Origin: Rhizobium sp. WYCCWR10014
GTDB taxonomy: Bacteria > Pseudomonadota > Alphaproteobacteria > Rhizobiales > Rhizobiaceae
Direction of reading: 5' to 3'
Assembly (NCBI RefSeq): GCF_001657485.1
Contig: NZ_LXFU01000032.1
Location: 1-41,265 of the forward strand
DNA: 41,265 nucleotides
Shown: positions 1-10,240 of the stretch, in pieces
Position numbering within the stretch: position 1 is the stretch's first letter
Layout of the letters: each line of letters opens with the position of its first letter
Notes under the pieces: generated by a model
Seen by the model: the letters and a program-made list of their open reading frames with translations, nothing else
Databases searched by the model: none
What the model was told of the DNA's origin: nothing
Made by a program: the position numbers and the translations under genes

Positions 1-1035
1 GACATCTATATCGTCGACCATGTCGGCGACATCGTCACGGAAGCCGCCGACGCGGGGAATGATACGGTTCGCACGACGCTGGCAAGCTATACGCTTGGCA
101 GTGATGTCGAGAACCTCACCAATATCGGCACGGCAGCCTTTACCGGAACAGGCAATAGCCTCGACAACATAATCACGGGTGGCGCCGCCATCGATACGCT
201 TTTCGGCGGTGTCGGCAACGATACGCTGAATGGTGGCGGCGGGGCCGATCGTTTGATCGGCGGGGCGGGTGACGACACCTACATCGTCGACAATGCCGGC
301 GACGTCGTCACTGAGGTCGCCAATGAGGGGATCGACACGGTTCGGACAAACCTGAGTGCCCACACATTGGCGGCCAATGTCGAGAACCTCACCTACATCG
401 GAACGGCAGCCTTTACCGGGGCGGGCAATCTGCTCGACAACATTATCATAGGCGGTGTTGCTGCCGACAAGCTCGTGGGGGCTGGCGGCAACGACACATT
501 GATCGGCGGGGCTGGTGCCGACACGATGTCGGGCGGGACGGGTGACGACATCTATGTCGTCGATATTGCGACTGACATCGTGATTGAGAACGCGAACGAA
601 GGGACGGACACGGTCCGGACGGCGCTTGTCAGCTATACGCTCGGCAACAATGTCGAGAACCTGACCTATACGGGATCCGCCAGCTTCACCGGCGCCGGCA
701 ATGCGCTCGCCAACACGATCACCGGCGGCGCCGGCAATGATGTGCTGAATGGCGGGACAGGTGCGGATAGCTTGATCGGCGGTGCGGGCAACGACACTTA
801 TATCGTCGACAATGCCGGTGATATCGTCACCGAGATCGCCAATGAGGGGGTCGACACGGTTCGCACGAGCCTGGCGAGCTATACGCTTGCCGCCAATGTC
901 GAGAACCTCACCTATATCGGAACTGGGCCGTTTGCCGGAACAGGGAATGCGCTTAACAACGTGATCGTCGGCGGCAGTGGTTCTAATACGCTGATGGGTG
1001 GCGCCGGCAACGATACCCTCACTGGTGGAGCGGCA
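1..1035 (+). repeat. Tandem 273/273/246-bp repeats inside the RTX gene
   Basis: Each unit begins at the D-I/T-Y-I/V-V-D motif (bases 1, 274, 547, 793) and ends in RTX nonapeptides. The last period is 27 bp shorter, exactly one nonapeptide, which suggests slippage or recombination between units. Confidence 0.85.
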
Positions 1036-1278
1036 GCCGACGTCTTCGTTTTTTTGCTGAACTGGGGCCACGATACGATCACAAACTTCGTGGCAACCGG
1101 CTCCGCACACGACACGATCAGGATCGACCACAGCATTTTCGCCGACTGGGAATCGCTTTTTGCGGCATCCAGTCAGTATGGCAACGATACAATCGTTACA
1201 GCCGATATCGACAACACCATAGTGTTGAGGAACGTAGCCTTGACGAGCCTAGACTCGGGGGATTTCTTTTTTGCGTGA
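1..1278 (+). CDS. RTX (hemolysin-type) calcium-binding repeat protein, C-terminal part
   Basis: The reading frame is open from base 1, so the start lies outside the window; 425 residues are visible. Glycine/aspartate nonapeptides of the GGxGxDxLx type (for example GGAGNDTLTGG) alternate with a non-RTX block containing Y-V/I-V-D, DTVRT and NVENLTY motifs. The composite unit starts at bases 1, 274, 547 and 793, so the periods are 91, 91 and 82 residues. The C-terminal ~80 residues (from DVFVFLLNWG) lack RTX repeats and end in DSGDFFFA, as expected for a C-terminal type I secretion signal. Family knowledge: such repeats bind Ca2+ in a parallel beta-roll after export through a TolC-type ABC channel. 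No catalytic domain is visible, so it could be an adhesin, a matrix protein or the tail of an enzyme. Confidence 0.93.
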   Translation, partial: DIYIVDHVGDIVTEAADAGNDTVRTTLASYTLGSDVENLTNIGTAAFTGTGNSLDNIITGGAAIDTLFGGVGNDTLNGGGGADRLIGGAGDDTYIVDNAGDVVTEVANEGIDTVRTNLSAHTLAANVENLTYIGTAAFTGAGNLLDNIIIGGVAADKLVGAGGNDTLIGGAGADTMSGGTGDDIYVVDIATDIVIENANEGTDTVRTALVSYTLGNNVENLTYTGSASFTGAGNALANTITGGAGNDVLNGGTGADSLIGGAGNDTYIVDNAGDIVTEIANEGVDTVRTSLASYTLAANVENLTYIGTGPFAGTGNALNNVIVGGSGSNTLMGGAGNDTLTGGAAADVFVFLLNWGHDTITNFVATGSAHDTIRIDHSIFADWESLFAASSQYGNDTIVTADIDNTIVLRNVALTSLDSGDFFFA

Positions 1279-1622
1279 ACCCAATCGGACCTCTTGGTAA
1301 ACCCTGCGGGGGAGATCGAGCATGCTGCGGCGGAGAGGATGACGGCGGTTTGTGGAGGAGATGAGGCAAGGGGATTGAACACACCATTTTTCCGGCAATT
1401 GAGGCAATCACAATTTGGCTCAGCTCTTCGTCGCCGTGGGGATCAGGCCGTGATGGAACTCAAAGTGGCTGATCCACAGAAACAATCATTAACACAAGAG
1501 CGTCGCATTTGGTCCGCCCCGTTGCTGGTGGCCTTGAAGTTGTGACAATCGGCGATTGTGCGAATGAAGGTACTTGTGCGGTCATAAACGCCTGCTCTCC
1601 AAGAGTGGTTCGGGATGAAATC
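1279..1622. other. Intergenic region without a convincing gene
   Basis: Short open frames exist here, the longest at 1294-1545 on the + strand from a TTG (83 codons), but none shows a recognisable domain or a good ribosome-binding site. No clear terminator hairpin follows the RTX stop. It may be decayed DNA joined to the broken genes downstream. Confidence 0.5.
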
Positions 1623-2331
1623 ATGAATTTAAGTCAAACGGCTTTTGTTTTTCCGCGTCGTTCCGCTGGTTGTTCTTTGCCTTATTCTCGGGTGGATTTA
1701 CAGCGGGGCACCGGGATTCCCGGCACCGAGTTTGAAGCGGATAGCCGTCGCTGATTGGCAACCGCGTGATTCGGCTGGAGAACTCGTGTATCATGACAAG
1801 CTTTGGCTCTTAGGCGGCTGGAAAACAAAGCCGACAGAGTTGCTTCGGGATGTCTGGAACTCGACGGATGGGATCAAGTGGGATCTGTCCAGTCGGAGCT
1901 ACCTTTCCATTATACCGACCTGCCGATGACGATCGTTTTCAAGGACCGAATGTGGGTAATGGGTGGGACTACACTTTCGGACCCGGAGCATCCTGCCACC
2001 AATGCGGTGTGGAACTCAGATGACGGAATTCGCTGGAACAACGTGCAAGTAGCAGCTTCTTGGAGTCCTAGAACAGCCACGCCGATTGTGATGCTAAATG
2101 GTAAGCTGTGGATTCTCGGGGGGCTTGAGTGGGTTGATCGCAAGCAGACCCTTAAGAACGACGTGTGGAGCTCCCGCGATGGTATCAACCGGACCAAGGT
2201 GACAGAACACGCGGCATGGCAGCCGCGGGCATTATCACGGAAAACTATGGGTTCTTGGCGGCGGGTCATATCACCCAGACTACATTGCCTTGAATGACGT
2301 CTGGAACGTGGGGGAATCGCTCGATCACTAG
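1623..2331 (+). pseudogene. Frameshifted kelch-type repeat protein
   Basis: Coding matches jump between frames. A hydrophobic N-terminus (VVPLVVLCLILGWIY) continues to a first repeat with KLWLLGGW and VWNSTDGIKW. The frame then shifts near 1885 and continues through RMWVMGG, AVWNSDDGIRW, KLWILGG and DVWSSRDG. It shifts back near 2232 to give KLWVLGGGS and LNDVWNV before a stop at 2329-2331. The ATG at 1623 is out of frame with the hydrophobic segment, which suggests a third shift near 1650. The repeated W-x-L/M-GG plus N-D/A-V-W-x-S-x-DG-x-W pattern is that of kelch/galactose-oxidase-like beta-propellers. The intact protein was probably membrane-anchored or exported. With at least two frameshifts, no full-length product is expected. 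Confidence 0.8.
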
Positions 2332-3332
2332 TTGCGTTGTTGTAGCACTTCTAGCAGTTGTGTGCGTGACCCAGTTTAGAAGCTACTGGGGAGCGATCGT
2401 CGCTTTAATGTTGTTCCACGCGCTTGCGTCTCGGACACTTCTTATCTCTAGATGGATGGTGCTGCTGCTAGCTGTGTCGGCTGGCTCGGCCCTGGCGTTT
2501 CCGACCTATAGATATTTGCAGGTCGGGCAATTTTTTCTTCCGGCCGGCGGCATCAATCTTCTGATATCGGCGTCTCAGGCTAACCCCCATCCGTCGTCGG
2601 CGGATGGCGAGGCGGTCGACAGCGTCATCACAATGTCGGACGCTGTGTTGACCGCCGAAAAATGGAGAGCGGAAGGACTCTCCAATAGCGAAATTAACAA
2701 GAAGGCGGAGGGGCTCGCCAGCGCACTACGGTCGGATGGCATGAAGTTCAATTGAACCGGCTTCTGTATGGTATGGCATCAATCGGGCGATCTTGCCGTC
2801 TGCCGTAGTTCCGCAAACCCACGAAGTCCTCCCGGGATACTCTCCCAGGGATTTTCTCAATCACCTATACGACTATTATCGCTGGCAAAGCTGGACATCC
2901 GGGCAGGACTATCGGTCGACGTTCGAGCGTTTCTTTGGGCCACAGGCAGCTTCAGATGCGGCGATTTTCCCCTTTGCAGTTTCATCGAATGCGAAGATCT
3001 ATGCCGCGTTCAATCCGTATATTTCGACCTTCCCAGAGAGACTGCGTGACCCAATAGATATTGGTGTTGCCCCGCCCGACGTCTGGCTGATATTGGCGTT
3101 GCTCGCTGCTGCACTTTTGGCCGTACAAGCGAGGGAAGTAACAATATTACTTCTTTGCGCATTAGCACCAGCCTTCGCTGTCGCGTATGCGTTTCAGGTT
3201 GGGAATCCGCGCTATGCGGTACCATTGTTTCCGTTGTACTTTTTCGTTACGTCGATTGGGGCAACTCACGTTATTGCATGGTCGCGACTTTTGAGAGTTC
3301 ATCAAAAGAGCGGCTCAAATATCTCATCTTAG
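2294..3332 (+). pseudogene. Frameshifted multi-span membrane protein
   Basis: Two consecutive frames appear to encode one protein. The first (2294-2755) has two hydrophobic segments (CVVVALLAVVCV and WMVLLLAVSAGSALAF) followed by a hydrophilic loop, and ends at a premature stop. The second frame is open from 2745 and reads on with SSIEPASVWYGI, then NHLYDYYRWQSW, hydrophobic segments near 3085-3200, and a GNPRYAVPLFPLYFF motif like those near the C-terminus of membrane glycosyltransferases. A one-base shift around 2740-2755 would join them. The beginning overlaps the tail of the kelch pseudogene, so the true N-terminus may be lost. The family is not identified with certainty; a GT-C or polymerase-like protein is a guess. 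Confidence 0.65.
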
Positions 3333-3649
3333 GTCAGATAGCGCTTTGAATTCCGCGCGCGTCAGCGTTGCGGCCATCACCTGTGTCGAGGCTACCGTGA
3401 TCACTGAGGCCAAATGCCAATTCCAGACGGGAAATGGCAAGCTGCCACCACTCAGGAGGTGTGCGTAAGATTCGCGAAAAAACTACCAGTATGATCAGTA
3501 TGCTCCCATTGATGAAGATTGACTTTTGTGGCGAGAACACCCAATGAGGCGTAACTAATCCTTTCCGCGCGAGTCCGACATGGCAACTGTGCGGTCGTAG
3601 ATAAAGAAGCCGGGAAGCTTCCGGTCATGCCACGGGTGCGCGAGCAAAT
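3333..3649. other. Intergenic region upstream of fcl-gmd
   Basis: About 317 bp lie between the decayed membrane gene and fcl. No protein-like reading frame is apparent. The promoter for the long + strand polysaccharide operon probably lies here or further upstream, but I cannot point to convincing -35/-10 elements. Confidence 0.4.
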
Positions 3650-4630
3650 ATGGGCAGTTTTCCAAAAATATTCGTAGCCGGTCATACTGGTATGGTCGGC
3701 TCGGCGATCGTACGGCGCTTGGTCGCCGAAGGGCATCCGCCCGATTCCGTCATCACCGCAAGGCATCAAGACCTTGATTTGATAGAGCAGTTGGACGTTC
3801 GTCGGTTTTTCGAAAAGGAGCGCCTTGATCAGGTCTACCTTGCAGCGGCGAAGGTGGGCGGCATATACGCAAACAATACCTATCCGGTTGACTTTATCTA
3901 CGACAACCTGATGATTGAATTGAACGTCATGGAGGCTGCGTTCCGGACCGGCGTTCGGAATCTGCTGCTGCTCGGATCAAGTTGTATTTACCCGAAGCTT
4001 TCCGACCAGCCGATCAAGGAAGATGCGCTTCTTACAGGTCCGCTCGAGCCGACCAATGAACCTTATGCAATTGCCAAGATTGCCGGTATCAAACTTTGCG
4101 AGAGCTACAATCGCCAGTACGGCGATACTCACCGTGTAGACTACCGCGCTGTGATGCCCAGCAATTTATATGGTGTGGGAGATTCATATCATCCCCAGAA
4201 TTCGCATGTCATTCCGGCGCTCCTGCGGCGCTTTCACGAAGCCAAAACCAGCGGCGCGTCCAGCGTGGTGATCTGGGGCAGCGGGATGCCGCTGCGGGAA
4301 TTTCTTTACGTCGACGACATGGCCGCCGCCAGCGTGCATATCATGAATTTGCCGGCGGAACGCTACAACGCCTTGAAGCCAAAAGGCCAGACCCATATCA
4401 ACGTAGGATATGGAAGCGACGTGACCATCCGCGAGCTTGCGACGACTATCGGCGATCTTGTCGGCTTCCGAGGGAAGATAGAATTCGATACCTCCAAACC
4501 GGACGGAACACCTCGAAAGCTCATGGACAGCGGGGTGGCGAGAGAACTCGGATGGTCGCCGGCAACCGATCTGAAGGAAGGTCTCAAATTTGCCTATGAA
4601 GATTTCCTGTCTCGGGAGAACGTCGCATAA
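3650..4630 (+). CDS. fcl: GDP-L-fucose synthase
   Basis: The 326-residue SDR enzyme converts GDP-4-keto-6-deoxy-D-mannose to GDP-L-fucose by 3,5-epimerisation and NADPH reduction in the cytoplasm. The Rossmann motif GHTGMVGSA is at residues 11-19. The catalytic serine lies in LGSSCIYP, and the Tyr/Lys pair in [22 protein letters not shown] and [13 protein letters not shown] are typical of the Fcl/WcaG family, and the length is normal. Its stop overlaps the gmd start by one base (TAATG), so the two are almost certainly cotranscribed and act in sequence, although the order fcl-gmd is the reverse of the pathway. Confidence 0.95.
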   Translation: MGSFPKIFVAGHTGMVGSAIVRRLVAEGHPPDSVITARHQDLDLIEQLDVRRFFEKERLDQVYLAAAKVGGIYANNTYPVDFIYDNLMIELNVMEAAFRTGVRNLLLLGSSCIYPKLSDQPIKEDALLTGPLEPTNEPYAIAKIAGIKLCESYNRQYGDTHRVDYRAVMPSNLYGVGDSYHPQNSHVIPALLRRFHEAKTSGASSVVIWGSGMPLREFLYVDDMAAASVHIMNLPAERYNALKPKGQTHINVGYGSDVTIRELATTIGDLVGFRGKIEFDTSKPDGTPRKLMDSGVARELGWSPATDLKEGLKFAYEDFLSRENVA

Positions 4631-5748
4631 TGTCTAAAGTCGCTCTCATAACCGGCGTCACCGGTCAGGACGGTTCCTATCTGGCGGAATTTCTCCTCGA
4701 GAAAGGATATACCGTTCACGGAATCAAGCGACGCATGAGTTCGTTCAACACGCAACGCGTCGATCATATTTACCAGGATCCACACAGCAAGAATATGTTG
4801 TTCAAGCTGCATTACGGCGATCTGACGGATACAAGCAATCTCATCCGCATCATGCAAGAAACGCAGCCGGACGAGGTCTATAATCTCGGCGCCCAGAGCC
4901 ATGTCGCCGTAAGCTTCGAGAGCCCGGAATATACAGGCGATACCGACGCACTCGGAACGCTCCGCCTGCTCGAAGCCATACGCATACTGGGATTTGAAAA
5001 GAAAACGCGATTCTATCAGGCGAGCACGAGCGAACTCTACGGCCTTGTGCAAGAAACCCCTCAGAAGGAAACGACACCATTCTATCCGCGCAGTCCCTAC
5101 GCGGTTGCGAAGCTCTATGCTTACTGGATCACCGTCAACTATCGCGAATCCTATGGTTTATACGCGTGCAATGGAATCCTATTCAATCATGAGAGTCCTC
5201 GTCGCGGCGAAACGTTCGTGACGAGAAAAATCACGCGAGGTCTTTCCAATATCGCGCAAGGTCTGGAAGAGTGCCTGTACATGGGCAATCTCGATGCGTT
5301 GCGTGATTGGGGCCACGCCAAAGACTACGTTCGCATGCAATGGATGATGCTCCAGCAGGATCAACCGCAGGATTTCGTGATCGCGAGCGGCAAGCAATAC
5401 ACCGTACGTCAGTTCATCCAATGGGCTGCAGAGGATCTCGGAATTACCCTTCGCTTCGAGGGAGTGGGCTTGAATGAACGAGGGATCGTTGAGACCGTCA
5501 CAGGCGACAAGGCCCATCGCGTGAAACCCGGCTCCGTAGTCGTACAGATCGATCCTCGCTATTTTCGTCCGGCCGAAGTCGAAACACTTCTCGGAGATCC
5601 TACGAAGGCCCGCGAACTACTCGGCTGGGTTCCGGAAATTTCCGCGAGAGAAATGTGCCGGGAAATGGTCATGCATGATTTGGGGCATGCACAGAGACAT
5701 GCCTTGCTTAAACAGCATGGCTTCGATGTTAACGTAAGTGCCGAGTGA
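4630..5748 (+). CDS. gmd: GDP-mannose 4,6-dehydratase
   Basis: This 372-residue SDR enzyme turns GDP-D-mannose into GDP-4-keto-6-deoxy-D-mannose, the substrate of the preceding Fcl protein. The NADP-binding motif [12 protein letters not shown] is at residues 9-20. The Thr/Ser-Glu-Tyr-Lys active site is seen in ASTSELYG and [32 protein letters not shown] is strongly diagnostic for Gmd, and the length is typical. The start directly overlaps the fcl stop, and the end overlaps the next gene by four bases if that gene starts at 5745. The alternative use of the product, D-rhamnose via Rmd, is less likely because fcl is adjacent. Confidence 0.96.
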   Translation: MSKVALITGVTGQDGSYLAEFLLEKGYTVHGIKRRMSSFNTQRVDHIYQDPHSKNMLFKLHYGDLTDTSNLIRIMQETQPDEVYNLGAQSHVAVSFESPEYTGDTDALGTLRLLEAIRILGFEKKTRFYQASTSELYGLVQETPQKETTPFYPRSPYAVAKLYAYWITVNYRESYGLYACNGILFNHESPRRGETFVTRKITRGLSNIAQGLEECLYMGNLDALRDWGHAKDYVRMQWMMLQQDQPQDFVIASGKQYTVRQFIQWAAEDLGITLRFEGVGLNERGIVETVTGDKAHRVKPGSVVVQIDPRYFRPAEVETLLGDPTKARELLGWVPEISAREMCREMVMHDLGHAQRHALLKQHGFDVNVSAE

Positions 5749-6848
5749 TTGCGGGCGAATACGATCGCATGGGGAAAGAACTCTTGATAAAATTCGCTAT
5801 TGTTGGCTGCGGGCGCATTGCCAAAAGACATTCCGAACTGTTGGGCCTGTCACAGATAAAAGGTGCGACGCTCGCTGCGGTTTGCGATGTTGCAGAGGAA
5901 AGAGCGAGGGAGTTCGGTGAACGATTCGGCGTTCCCTACTATCGGTCGATCGATGAGATGCTTCAGAACACTGAGGTGGATGTCGTATCGATATTGACGC
6001 CAAGCGGCATGCATGCGGAACACGTCATTACGGCAGCAAAATATAAACGACATATCGTTGTCGAAAAGCCAATGGCTCTGACTCTGACCGATGCTGAAGC
6101 GATGATCAGGGCTTGCGACGAGAATAATATTCGATTGTTCGTCGTCAAACAAAACCGTTTCAATGTCCCGGTCGTGAAGGCGCGCGAAGCTCTTGATGCT
6201 GGCCGCTTCGGTAAGCTCGTGCTCGGCACGGTTAGGGTACGATGGTGCCGCGATCAGAGTTACTATGATCAGGATAGCTGGCGCGGTACCTGGCAATACG
6301 ACGGCGGTGTCCTTGCCAATCAGGCAAGTCATCATATCGACATGTTAACTTGGTTCATGGGTGATGTCGAAAGTGTTCACGCGCGCGCGGCGACAGCGTT
6401 GGTGGATATCGAGGCGGAAGACACCGCAGTAGCCACACTGAAGTTCCGCAATGGTGCTCTCGGCATTATAGAAGCTACCGCAGCAACCCGACCCAAAGAC
6501 ATTGAAGGATCGATTTCGATACTTGGAGCTGGGGGCTCTGTTGAGATTGCGGGCTTTGCGGTGAACAAAATCCGCACCTGGCAGTTCAGCGATCATGACT
6601 TAGGCGATGAGCAAGTTATGGAGAAATACTCTGTTAATCCTCCGAACGTTTATGGTTTTGGTCATCAGGCTTATTACGAGCATGTCGTCGATTGCCTAGT
6701 GAATGATACAAAAGCCCTCGTGGATGGTCATGAGGGCCGCCAGAGTCTTGAACTGATCTCGGCGCTTTACGAATCAATCGCGTCGAATAAAGAAGTGAAA
6801 CTTCCTTTGGAATTGAAACACTCGAAACTGGGACGGTCTTCCCAGTGA
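5745..6848 (+). CDS. wbpB: Gfo/Idh/MocA oxidoreductase, WbpB/WlbA-like
   Basis: A two-domain NAD-dependent dehydrogenase of 367 residues. The N-terminal Rossmann motif is [11 protein letters not shown], the catalytic-lysine motif is VEKPMAL, and the WlbA-type signatures are VKQNRFN and [10 protein letters not shown]. In the WbpB/WlbA pathway this enzyme oxidises C3 of UDP-GlcNAc-uronic acid. The two following genes encode the matching transaminase and acetyltransferase, which supports that role over other members of this broad family. Start choice is uncertain. GTG 5745 overlaps gmd by GTGA, ATG 5769 is internal, and TTG 5784 has the best ribosome-binding site (GGGGAAAG) and would place the Rossmann motif closer to the N-terminus. 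Confidence 0.85.
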   Translation: MIAGEYDRMGKELLIKFAIVGCGRIAKRHSELLGLSQIKGATLAAVCDVAEERAREFGERFGVPYYRSIDEMLQNTEVDVVSILTPSGMHAEHVITAAKYKRHIVVEKPMALTLTDAEAMIRACDENNIRLFVVKQNRFNVPVVKAREALDAGRFGKLVLGTVRVRWCRDQSYYDQDSWRGTWQYDGGVLANQASHHIDMLTWFMGDVESVHARAATALVDIEAEDTAVATLKFRNGALGIIEATAATRPKDIEGSISILGAGGSVEIAGFAVNKIRTWQFSDHDLGDEQVMEKYSVNPPNVYGFGHQAYYEHVVDCLVNDTKALVDGHEGRQSLELISALYESIASNKEVKLPLELKHSKLGRSSQ

Positions 6849-7330
6849 CCGACGGCTCCCCCACGCTTTGGAAGACGCAGGTCAGAGACGTCGTTTGCGG
6901 CGCTCGGGTGAAAATAGTTGAGCCGGCCAATGTCTATGAATGCGAACTTGCGGATGATTGTTTCGTCGGTCCGTTCGTCGAAATCCAGAAGGGCGTGAAG
7001 ATCGGGCCGCGCACAAAGATACAGTCACACAGTTTCATATGCGAACTTGTAGAGATTGGTGAGGATTGTTTCATCGGACATGGGGTTGTTTTTGTGAACG
7101 ACGTTTTTTCGGGAGGTGGGCCTGCGCGGGGAAATCGCGAGCTCTGGAAGGAAACCCGAATCGGCAATCGGGTTTCGATCGGCTCGAACGCTACGGTCCT
7201 TCCGGTTCAGATATGCGACGACGTTGTCATCGGCGCGGGCGCCGTTGTAACCCGGGATATCACCATTTCTGGCACCTATGCCGGCAACCCCGCCCGGCCT
7301 TTACCTCGCTCGGCTAGCAACGAAACTTAG
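6845..7330 (+). CDS. wbpD: Hexapeptide N-acetyltransferase, WbpD/WlbB-like
   Basis: A 161-residue protein built almost entirely of left-handed beta-helix hexapeptides (for example DCFVGPFVEIQKGVKIG and IGNRVSIGSNATVLP). It ends with the GTYAGNPARPL element common to sugar acyltransferases. FVNDVFSGGG with the following Arg-rich loop matches the active-site loop of WbpD-type enzymes, which transfer acetyl from acetyl-CoA to the 3-amino group of UDP-GlcNAc3NA. It starts at a GTG overlapping the previous stop by GTGA. A 214-bp gap to the next gene is unusual for this compact cluster. Confidence 0.85.
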   Translation: MTDGSPTLWKTQVRDVVCGARVKIVEPANVYECELADDCFVGPFVEIQKGVKIGPRTKIQSHSFICELVEIGEDCFIGHGVVFVNDVFSGGGPARGNRELWKETRIGNRVSIGSNATVLPVQICDDVVIGAGAVVTRDITISGTYAGNPARPLPRSASNET

Positions 7331-7544
7331 TTTGTGCGGAAATGTCGTCGTTGGTAGACAACCCGGCACCTTTGGCTTTGTGAGCTTCTCGCCGCAAGGT
7401 GGCCCATAGAAGGTCGTTGACCTTGCCCCTTGGGAAAAAGTTGTTTCAGTGTTGAGCCAATGCATGGCCGAATGTTATTTGACTTGTTGCAGTGACGGCG
7501 CTGCCAGACGCGGAAATCATGAAAATTTACCGAGAGCAGGTTTA

Positions 7545-8648
7545 ATGAAAGTTCCTTTCGCTGATCTTCATCTCCAATATCTCTCGCTAAAGGAGGAGAT
7601 CGATGCTGCAATTGCTTCAGTCATCCGGTCTTCCTCGTTTATCAGGGGGCCATTCGTTCAGAAGTTCGAGGACGAATTTGCCGTCGCCGTCGGCGCCCCT
7701 TATTGCATCTCATGTGCTAATGGAACGGACTCACTCTTCATCGCCATGCGCGCGCTAGGCGTCAGACCTGGGGATGAAGTTATTACGACTGCCCATTCAT
7801 GGATTTCAACTACCGAGACCATTTCACAGGCCGGCGGCAATGTTGTCTTCTGCGACACCGACGCTTCGACATACACCATCGATCCTGTTCAAATCGAAGC
7901 GAAGATCACGCCTCGAACGGTTGGCATCATCCCGGTTCATCTCTATGGCCAACCGGCAGATATGACTGCGATCATGGCGATCGCCCGGAAGCACGGTCTC
8001 TGGGTCATAGAGGATTGTGCTCAATCCCATCTGGCTGAGATTGATGGGCAGGTCGTCGGGAGCTTCGGGGATGTCGCTTCCTATTCTTTCTACCCGGGTA
8101 AGAACCTTGGCGCGATGGGCGACGCAGGCGCCATTACCTGCAAGGACAAATCACTTGCCGATCGGATGGCAATGTTTGCGCGGCATGGCGGGCTTTCAAA
8201 GGGCGACCACCAGATCGAAGGCATAAATAGCCGCCTCGACGGACTGCAGGCCGCGATCCTGTCGGTGAAGCTGCCGCGTCTGCCTGAGTGGACTGCAAAG
8301 CGGCAGGAATGGGCGAGACGATATGCGCGCGCCCTCGAGGATATTGGTCGGCTGGACCTGCCTGAAACGGCAGCCGGACGAAATCACGTCTATCACCTGT
8401 TTGTGATCAAGCACCAGCGGCGCGATGCCCTGGCCGCCCACCTCAATCATGCCGGCATCCAAACCGTGGTCAACTATCCAATATCGCTGCCGTTCCTGCC
8501 GGCTTACGAACGCCTTGGCCATCGGCCGGAAGATTTTCCCAACGCGTTTGGAAATCAATCCAAGATTCTCTCAATTCCGATTTTCCCTGAAATGACAGAA
8601 GCTCAACTCCTGTACGTCGCAGATACGATCAGGGGATTCGCCGAGTGA
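7545..8648 (+). CDS. wbpE: DegT/DnrJ/EryC1/StrS aminotransferase, WbpE/WlbC-like
   Basis: A PLP-dependent sugar aminotransferase of 367 residues. MKVPFADLHLQY is a classic family N-terminus, so ATG 7545 (after GAGCAGG) is preferred to the longer frame from 7449. Substrate and PLP motifs include CANGTDSLFIAMRALG, EDCAQSH and the PLP lysine at about residue 186 in FYPGKNLGAMGDAGA. WbpE uses glutamate to aminate the 3-keto product of WbpB, giving UDP-GlcNAc3NA. The presence of WbpB- and WbpD-like neighbours makes this the best assignment; a 4-aminating enzyme is less likely. The stop overlaps the wzx start by GTGA. Confidence 0.88.
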   Translation: MKVPFADLHLQYLSLKEEIDAAIASVIRSSSFIRGPFVQKFEDEFAVAVGAPYCISCANGTDSLFIAMRALGVRPGDEVITTAHSWISTTETISQAGGNVVFCDTDASTYTIDPVQIEAKITPRTVGIIPVHLYGQPADMTAIMAIARKHGLWVIEDCAQSHLAEIDGQVVGSFGDVASYSFYPGKNLGAMGDAGAITCKDKSLADRMAMFARHGGLSKGDHQIEGINSRLDGLQAAILSVKLPRLPEWTAKRQEWARRYARALEDIGRLDLPETAAGRNHVYHLFVIKHQRRDALAAHLNHAGIQTVVNYPISLPFLPAYERLGHRPEDFPNAFGNQSKILSIPIFPEMTEAQLLYVADTIRGFAE

Positions 8649-10240
8649 GTGATGAACGCCCGGAGAGCCATGGAAGGCGCAGCAATCTTCTTGGAAACTC
8701 AGGCTGGAATTTTGCGGGTTTCCTTTTTATGCTGGTTGCTAACCTTGCCACGGTGCCGTTCGTCGTACGCTGGATTGGACTGCAGACGCTGGGAAGCGCC
8801 GGCATAGTGATCGCTATCGCAGCTCCCGTGACGCTGATCGGCACCGTGCTCGGGCAGGCCGTTGTCAGGGAAATTTCCGCGCGGATTGGACGTGGCGAGG
8901 AGCATGCCGCCGCCCGTATTGCTATCGTCGGAATAAAAATCTGCCTGATCGCTTCGGCGGTGGCGTGGCTAGGGATCGTGCTTGCCGGTCCATGGATCAT
9001 GACCGGCATCGCCGGTGCGTCTCTTCCGTCACAGAATCTCGCCGTCTCCTTCCTCATTGTCGCAACCGGCACAATGGCGCAGCAGTTCTCGTTTGTCCTG
9101 CAAGGTATTTGCGTGGGAAAGCAAAGTTTTCGATTGGTGGCCCAAGCATCAGCCTGGAGTTCATTCGCAACCATCATCATGACCTTGGGATGCACTTGGT
9201 CCTTTCCAGTGCTGAACGGCTATTTGCTCGGATTTTCTGGAAGTCTCGTATTGTCGACTGTAGGATGGATATGGATTACATCCTCGGAATTCCGTGAGAG
9301 CGGCAGATTGATTTCATCGTCTCCCGACGAACTGAAATCATTGCTTCATTTTGGAAAATGGCAAAGCCTCTCTCAGCTTGCGGGAATCTTTGGCAACCAG
9401 ATTGACCGCTACGTTCTGGCTTCGCTCGCGCCGTCTGCCGTTGTCGGCCAATATAACGTGTGCAATCGCGTCCAGGAGGCCGCTTACATCGCGGTCATAC
9501 GTATCTGTGAAGTCCTGTTTCCTCGATTTGGCAACATGTCGAACAGCCGCGAAGAGGAGCGGCATGATTTCTTTATGCTCGCCTCATGGGGCAATTCGGC
9601 TTTCGGAGCCATCGTACTCTCACCAATCGCGGTTCTCTCCAGGCCGCTGTTGACGGTTTGGGTCGGCGAAGAAACCGCTGCAGGCGGCACGCATCTGCTC
9701 CAGATACTCATTCTCGGCGGCATCGTCGGGTGCGGTTCGAATGTATTCCAGTATTACGCCATGGGAATGGGCAGAAACGCACCGGCTGCATATACTTCAC
9801 TTGCGTATTCGGTGATGACGGTTGTTTTTTCTTTCATTTCCATTTGGTGTTTCGGTCCATACGCTGCTGGAACAGGCTTGCTTGCTGCCAGCCTTGTAAG
9901 AGTACCTCTCGCGCTTTTGGTGACTCGCAATTGCTTCTTTCGCACTTTCAGCGCGGAGCAAATGTTTGCCTGTACAGTTGCTCCTATCTTGGTTGGCATC
10001 TGCATAGTTGTCGGATCTTTAGGCCTGAATTTCACCTGGATCAATGGCTGGCTGTCCCTCGCTTTCGCGTATGTCTGTTCTGTCTGCGTTGTCTCCGCCG
10101 CGATCGCAGCCGTGGCGATGACGACGAAAACCGGGAGCATTATCTTGTCCCGTATCTATGGGTCCGTTAGAACGGCTTTGTCCGAGAGACGCCTGATTGG
10201 ATGGAATAACCATCTTGTGAAACGCAAGAGAGGGTTTTGA
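8645..10240 (+). CDS. wzx: O-antigen flippase (Wzx, polysaccharide transporter family)
   Basis: A 531-residue integral membrane protein with about twelve or more hydrophobic segments, from FAGFLFMLVANLATVPFVV onward. The GNQIDRYVLASLAP motif is typical of the PST/MATE-like oligosaccharide flippases. Expected role: moving undecaprenyl-diphosphate-linked repeat units across the inner membrane before polymerisation. It starts at a GTG overlapping the wbpE stop and preceded by CAGGGGA, and it is followed without spacing by hisH. The position inside a sugar operon that also has a wzy candidate supports the call. Substrate specificity cannot be read from sequence. Confidence 0.85.
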   Translation: MSDERPESHGRRSNLLGNSGWNFAGFLFMLVANLATVPFVVRWIGLQTLGSAGIVIAIAAPVTLIGTVLGQAVVREISARIGRGEEHAAARIAIVGIKICLIASAVAWLGIVLAGPWIMTGIAGASLPSQNLAVSFLIVATGTMAQQFSFVLQGICVGKQSFRLVAQASAWSSFATIIMTLGCTWSFPVLNGYLLGFSGSLVLSTVGWIWITSSEFRESGRLISSSPDELKSLLHFGKWQSLSQLAGIFGNQIDRYVLASLAPSAVVGQYNVCNRVQEAAYIAVIRICEVLFPRFGNMSNSREEERHDFFMLASWGNSAFGAIVLSPIAVLSRPLLTVWVGEETAAGGTHLLQILILGGIVGCGSNVFQYYAMGMGRNAPAAYTSLAYSVMTVVFSFISIWCFGPYAAGTGLLAASLVRVPLALLVTRNCFFRTFSAEQMFACTVAPILVGICIVVGSLGLNFTWINGWLSLAFAYVCSVCVVSAAIAAVAMTTKTGSIILSRIYGSVRTALSERRLIGWNNHLVKRKRGF

